64,000 nt of DNA from contig JAIXSE010000021.1 in assembly GCA_027484825.1 (NCBI GenBank), positions 248,001 to 312,000 on the forward strand. The letters run 5' to 3'. A model generated the notes under the pieces. It did no database searches. It had not been told where the DNA came from and saw only the letters and a list, made by a program, of their open reading frames with translations. Below are positions 61,461-64,000 of this stretch, in pieces. Each line of letters opens with the position of its first letter. The stretch's first letter is position 1. Made by a program: the position numbers and the translations under genes. Source of the stretch: Rubrivivax sp. (GTDB lineage: Bacteria; Pseudomonadota; Gammaproteobacteria; Burkholderiales; Burkholderiaceae_C).

Positions 61461-63014
61461 ATGAAGTATCGGGATTTGCGTGACTTTATCGGCGCTCTGG
61501 AGGGCATGGGGGAGTTGCGCCGTGTCGCCGAGCCGGTGTCCCCAGTGCTGGAAATGACGGCCCTGAGTGACATGGTGTTGAAGGCGAAAGGGCCTGCGTT
61601 GCTGTTCGAACAACCGAGCGGCTATCGCACACCTGTCCTGGCCAATCTCTTCGGCACCCCACGGCGGGTGGCCTTGGGCATGGGCGCGGAGTCGACCGCT
61701 CAATTGAGGGAGGTCGGACAACTCTTGGCCAGCCTGAAGGAGCCAGAACCGCCCCGGGGACTCAAGGATGTGGGTCGACTGGCGCAAATGGCCAAGGCCT
61801 TGTGGGACATGAAGCCGTCCGTGGTCCGTCGTCCGCCTTGCCAGGAGCAGGTGATCGAGGGAGACGATGTGGATCTCAAGCGTCTACCCATCCAGACCTG
61901 CTGGCCCGGTGACATCGGCCCGCTGCTGACCTGGGGCCTGGTGGTCACCCGGGGGCCGCAGACCATTGCACAGCCCAGACTTCGCCAGAATCTGGGCATC
62001 TACCGCCAGCAGTTGATCGGCCGTCGCCAACTGATCATGCGCTGGCTGGCCCACCGGGGTGGTGCCCTGGATTTCCGGGACTTTGCCCTTGCGAATCCGG
62101 GACAGCCGTTCCCCATCGTCGTGGCGCTCGGCGCCGACCCAGCCACGATTCTTGGCGCGGTCACCCCCGTGCCGGACACGCTCTCTGAATACCAGTTTGC
62201 CGGCCTGCTGCGCGGCTCCCGGACCGAACTGGCGGACACGCAGGCGGGCGAGGCTGGCCGGATGCTGCAGGTGCCGGCCAGTGCCGAATTTGTGCTGGAG
62301 GGCTGCATTCCCCCGGCCGCCCCCGGCTTCACCGGCCATAGTGACGACGGCGTGCCGCTCAAGGAGAAAAACGGCTATTTGCACGCGCTGGAAGGTCCCT
62401 TCGGCGACCACACCGGCTATTACAACGAGCAGGACTGGTTCCCCGTGTTCGAGGTGAACCGCATCACCCAGCGCGACGGTGCCATCTACCACTCCACCTA
62501 CACCGGCAAGCCGCCCGATGAGCCGGCGGTGCTGGGCGTGGCCCTGAATGAGGTGTTCGTTCCCATCCTGCAGAAGCAGTTCCCGGAAATCGTGGACTTC
62601 TATCTACCACCGGAAGGGTGCAGCTACCGCATGGCGGTCATCTCCATCCGCAAGGCTTACCCAGGCCATGCCAAGCGCTTGATGTTCGGCCTGTGGAGCT
62701 ACCTGCGGCAGTTCATGTATACGAAGTTCATCGTCATCGTGGACGAGGACGTGAACATCCGCAGCTGGCAGGACGTCATCTGGGCCATCACCACCCGGAT
62801 GGATCCGGCGCGGGACACGACCCTGGTGGAGAACACCCCGATCGACTACCTAGACTTTGCCAGCCCGGTTAGCGGCCTGGGCGGCAAGATGGGGCTGGAT
62901 GCGACCAACAAGTGGCCGGGCGAGACCTCGCGGGAGTGGGGTCGGGTGATTGAGATGCCGGCCGAGCAGACAGCGCGGGCGAAGGCGCTTTATCAGCGTT
63001 TGTTCGGGGGCTGA
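61461..63014 (+). CDS. ubiD: UbiD-family 4-hydroxy-3-polyprenylbenzoate decarboxylase
   Basis: The 517-residue prenylated-FMN-dependent decarboxylase acts in ubiquinone synthesis. Conserved stretches: [77 protein letters not shown] and [20 protein letters not shown]. Length matches E. coli UbiD. No Shine-Dalgarno sequence is seen before the ATG, which follows an AT-rich stretch, so the leader may be very short. UbiX is not in the window. Confidence 0.95.
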   Translation: MKYRDLRDFIGALEGMGELRRVAEPVSPVLEMTALSDMVLKAKGPALLFEQPSGYRTPVLANLFGTPRRVALGMGAESTAQLREVGQLLASLKEPEPPRGLKDVGRLAQMAKALWDMKPSVVRRPPCQEQVIEGDDVDLKRLPIQTCWPGDIGPLLTWGLVVTRGPQTIAQPRLRQNLGIYRQQLIGRRQLIMRWLAHRGGALDFRDFALANPGQPFPIVVALGADPATILGAVTPVPDTLSEYQFAGLLRGSRTELADTQAGEAGRMLQVPASAEFVLEGCIPPAAPGFTGHSDDGVPLKEKNGYLHALEGPFGDHTGYYNEQDWFPVFEVNRITQRDGAIYHSTYTGKPPDEPAVLGVALNEVFVPILQKQFPEIVDFYLPPEGCSYRMAVISIRKAYPGHAKRLMFGLWSYLRQFMYTKFIVIVDEDVNIRSWQDVIWAITTRMDPARDTTLVENTPIDYLDFASPVSGLGGKMGLDATNKWPGETSREWGRVIEMPAEQTARAKALYQRLFGG

Positions 63015-63167
63015 TTTGAGGGGTGGGCCGATTTGGCACCTTGAAACTGCCGGCGCGCCCACCTAAGCTTCATAGGCCTTTCGAGGCATTCCCTCTGGCG
63101 CAGTCACTGCGCGCCAGGAGCCCTGTGGCAGATGGCCACGGAGCCCCAAAGGCGGCTGGTCCGCCCA

Positions 63168-63210
63168 CCCCTTCCCAGTCCGGGTCAACCGGTTGGGGAG
63201 GGGTTTCTCT
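63168..63210 (+). terminator. Intrinsic terminator of ubiD
   Basis: CCCCTTCCCA and TGGGGAGGGG pair over 10 bp (one G-T), enclosing CCGG-type inner pairing, and are followed by TTTCTCTTT. It lies 150 nt after the ubiD stop and directly before the convergent YdcF gene's stop. Confidence 0.75.
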
Positions 63211-63978
63211 TTAGTGGCCGGCCATCCAGCCCAGCCATTCATAACCCAGGTAGCGTGCTCGGGTGATGCCTTCCGCCGAGGGCAGGGCGTCGCGCCATTC
63301 CCATCCTTCGCCGCTCAGGCCGATGGGGGCGGGCACCAGTTCCACGTCCGCAGGCAGTGCGGCCCGGAAGGCCCGCAGGGCGCGGCGCATGTGCAGGTCA
63401 TGGGTGACCAGGATGACCCGGCGCACGCCGGTCCCACGCAGCATCTCCGCGCTGTAGAGCGCATTCTCCCGGGTGTCGAAGGCACGGTCCTCCAGCCAGC
63501 GGGGCTCAAATCCGAACTGTTCCCGGGCCAGATGATCGGCCAGGGCCGCCTCGCTGGGCTGCCCCGGCTTGGCCGCGCGTCCGGCGCCGCCGGTGAACAG
63601 CAAGGGGCAGTTGCAGCGTCGTGCGAGCCAGATGCCGTAGCGCAGGCGCTCAATCGACAAGGTCTTGAGCTGCGCAATTTGATATTCCGGCACCATGAGC
63701 CGTCCGCCAGCCCCGAGCACCACGATGGCGGTCTGCTCCGCGGGCCCTTGCTGCAGCTGCTCAAGCGCCAGCGGCTCGTAACGCCCCATCAGCCGGTCTT
63801 GCAGCCATTGCGCGCCGAGGTCGCTGCTGCCCAACCACAAGGCCAGCAGGGAGACCGCAAACAGGCCGTTGGCCAGCCGGGCATGGCGCACGCGCCAGAA
63901 CCAGGCCAGCAGCAGGAGGGGAACCGCCCCCATCGGCGGCAGCAGCCAGGCGGCCACGCTGTGGATGATGTCGTTCAT
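63211..63978 (-). CDS. YdcF-family (DUF218) membrane protein
   Basis: The 255-residue product has two N-terminal membrane segments (WLLPPMGAVPLLLLAWFW; NGLFAVSLLALWLGSS) and a DUF218 domain with IVVLGAGGRLMVPEY, LLFTGGAG, DTRENALYSAEMLRG and VILVTHDLHMRRALRAFRA. Relatives include SanA and ElyC, implicated in envelope integrity and peptidoglycan or cyclic ECA metabolism. The enzymatic role here is not established. The gene is complete within the window. Confidence 0.86.
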   Translation of the reverse strand: MNDIIHSVAAWLLPPMGAVPLLLLAWFWRVRHARLANGLFAVSLLALWLGSSDLGAQWLQDRLMGRYEPLALEQLQQGPAEQTAIVVLGAGGRLMVPEYQIAQLKTLSIERLRYGIWLARRCNCPLLFTGGAGRAAKPGQPSEAALADHLAREQFGFEPRWLEDRAFDTRENALYSAEMLRGTGVRRVILVTHDLHMRRALRAFRAALPADVELVPAPIGLSGEGWEWRDALPSAEGITRARYLGYEWLGWMAGH

Positions 63979-64000
63979 CAGTGTCAGGTGTTGAGCGCGC

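Overview
The window is about 64 kb of dense, high-GC bacterial chromosome. Gene content and protein style point to a betaproteobacterium of the order Burkholderiales, probably the Roseateles/Mitsuaria/Rubrivivax group: a beta-type RibBA with a degenerate GTP cyclohydrolase half, a Ku plus three-domain LigD pair, type IVa minor pilins, and UbiD, WaaA and Tol genes. The taxon is an inference from style, not from a search. I see no rRNA, tRNA, CRISPR array, insertion sequence or prophage.

Layout. 0-3.6 kb is an accessory patch: a two-helix membrane protein, a Sel1-repeat lipoprotein and four small hypothetical genes, several visibly AT-richer than the rest. 3.7-6.0 kb holds a membrane-anchored Ala/Trp-rich protein and a secreted family-3 pectate lyase. 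6.3-10.2 kb is the non-homologous end-joining pair ku-ligD. 10.2-14.9 kb is a large hybrid histidine kinase divergent from a SixA-type phosphohistidine phosphatase, followed by a PaeA/YtfL-type transporter. 16.3-27.5 kb (minus strand) is a complete-looking type IVb pilus operon of the R64 thin-pilus type: pilin, TcpQ/PilL-like, PilN, PilO2, PilP, ATPase, inner-membrane platform, lytic transglycosylase, then a HerA-like ATPase. 27.8-33.1 kb carries ligA and an alkylation-repair operon (Ada-AlkA fusion, Ogt, EamA transporter). 33.4-39.7 kb carries a phosphohexomutase, waaA, a GspE-like ATPase with MshEN-type repeats, and pcp.

From 57.4 kb down to 39.7 kb there is an almost unbroken minus-strand array: the minor-pilin operon fimT-pilE-pilW-pilX-pilV, ribD-ribBA-ribH-nusB, a four-gene MoxR / bpX5-like / vWA-like-propeller / bpX6-like operon, an aminotransferase, and ybgC-tolQ-tolR-tolA. 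Many junctions are 1-4 nt start/stop overlaps, so translational coupling is common. 57.6-64 kb holds an orphan protein, glyA-nrdR, a second lytic transglycosylase, ubiD and a YdcF-family protein.

The most unusual content is the MoxR-centred ternary operon (43.6-50.3 kb). By my recall of the families it matches the poorly characterised MoxR-vWA-beta-propeller systems, in which an AAA+ ATPase, a vWA-like protein and propeller proteins are encoded together. Here the vWA-like domain has lost its metal-site serines, and the largest partner appears to carry membrane helices. The second notable feature is the chromosomal type IVb pilus operon that ends in a HerA-like ATPase and lacks its own prepilin peptidase and adhesin. 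Short in-frame tandem repeats occur in genes of both pilus systems.
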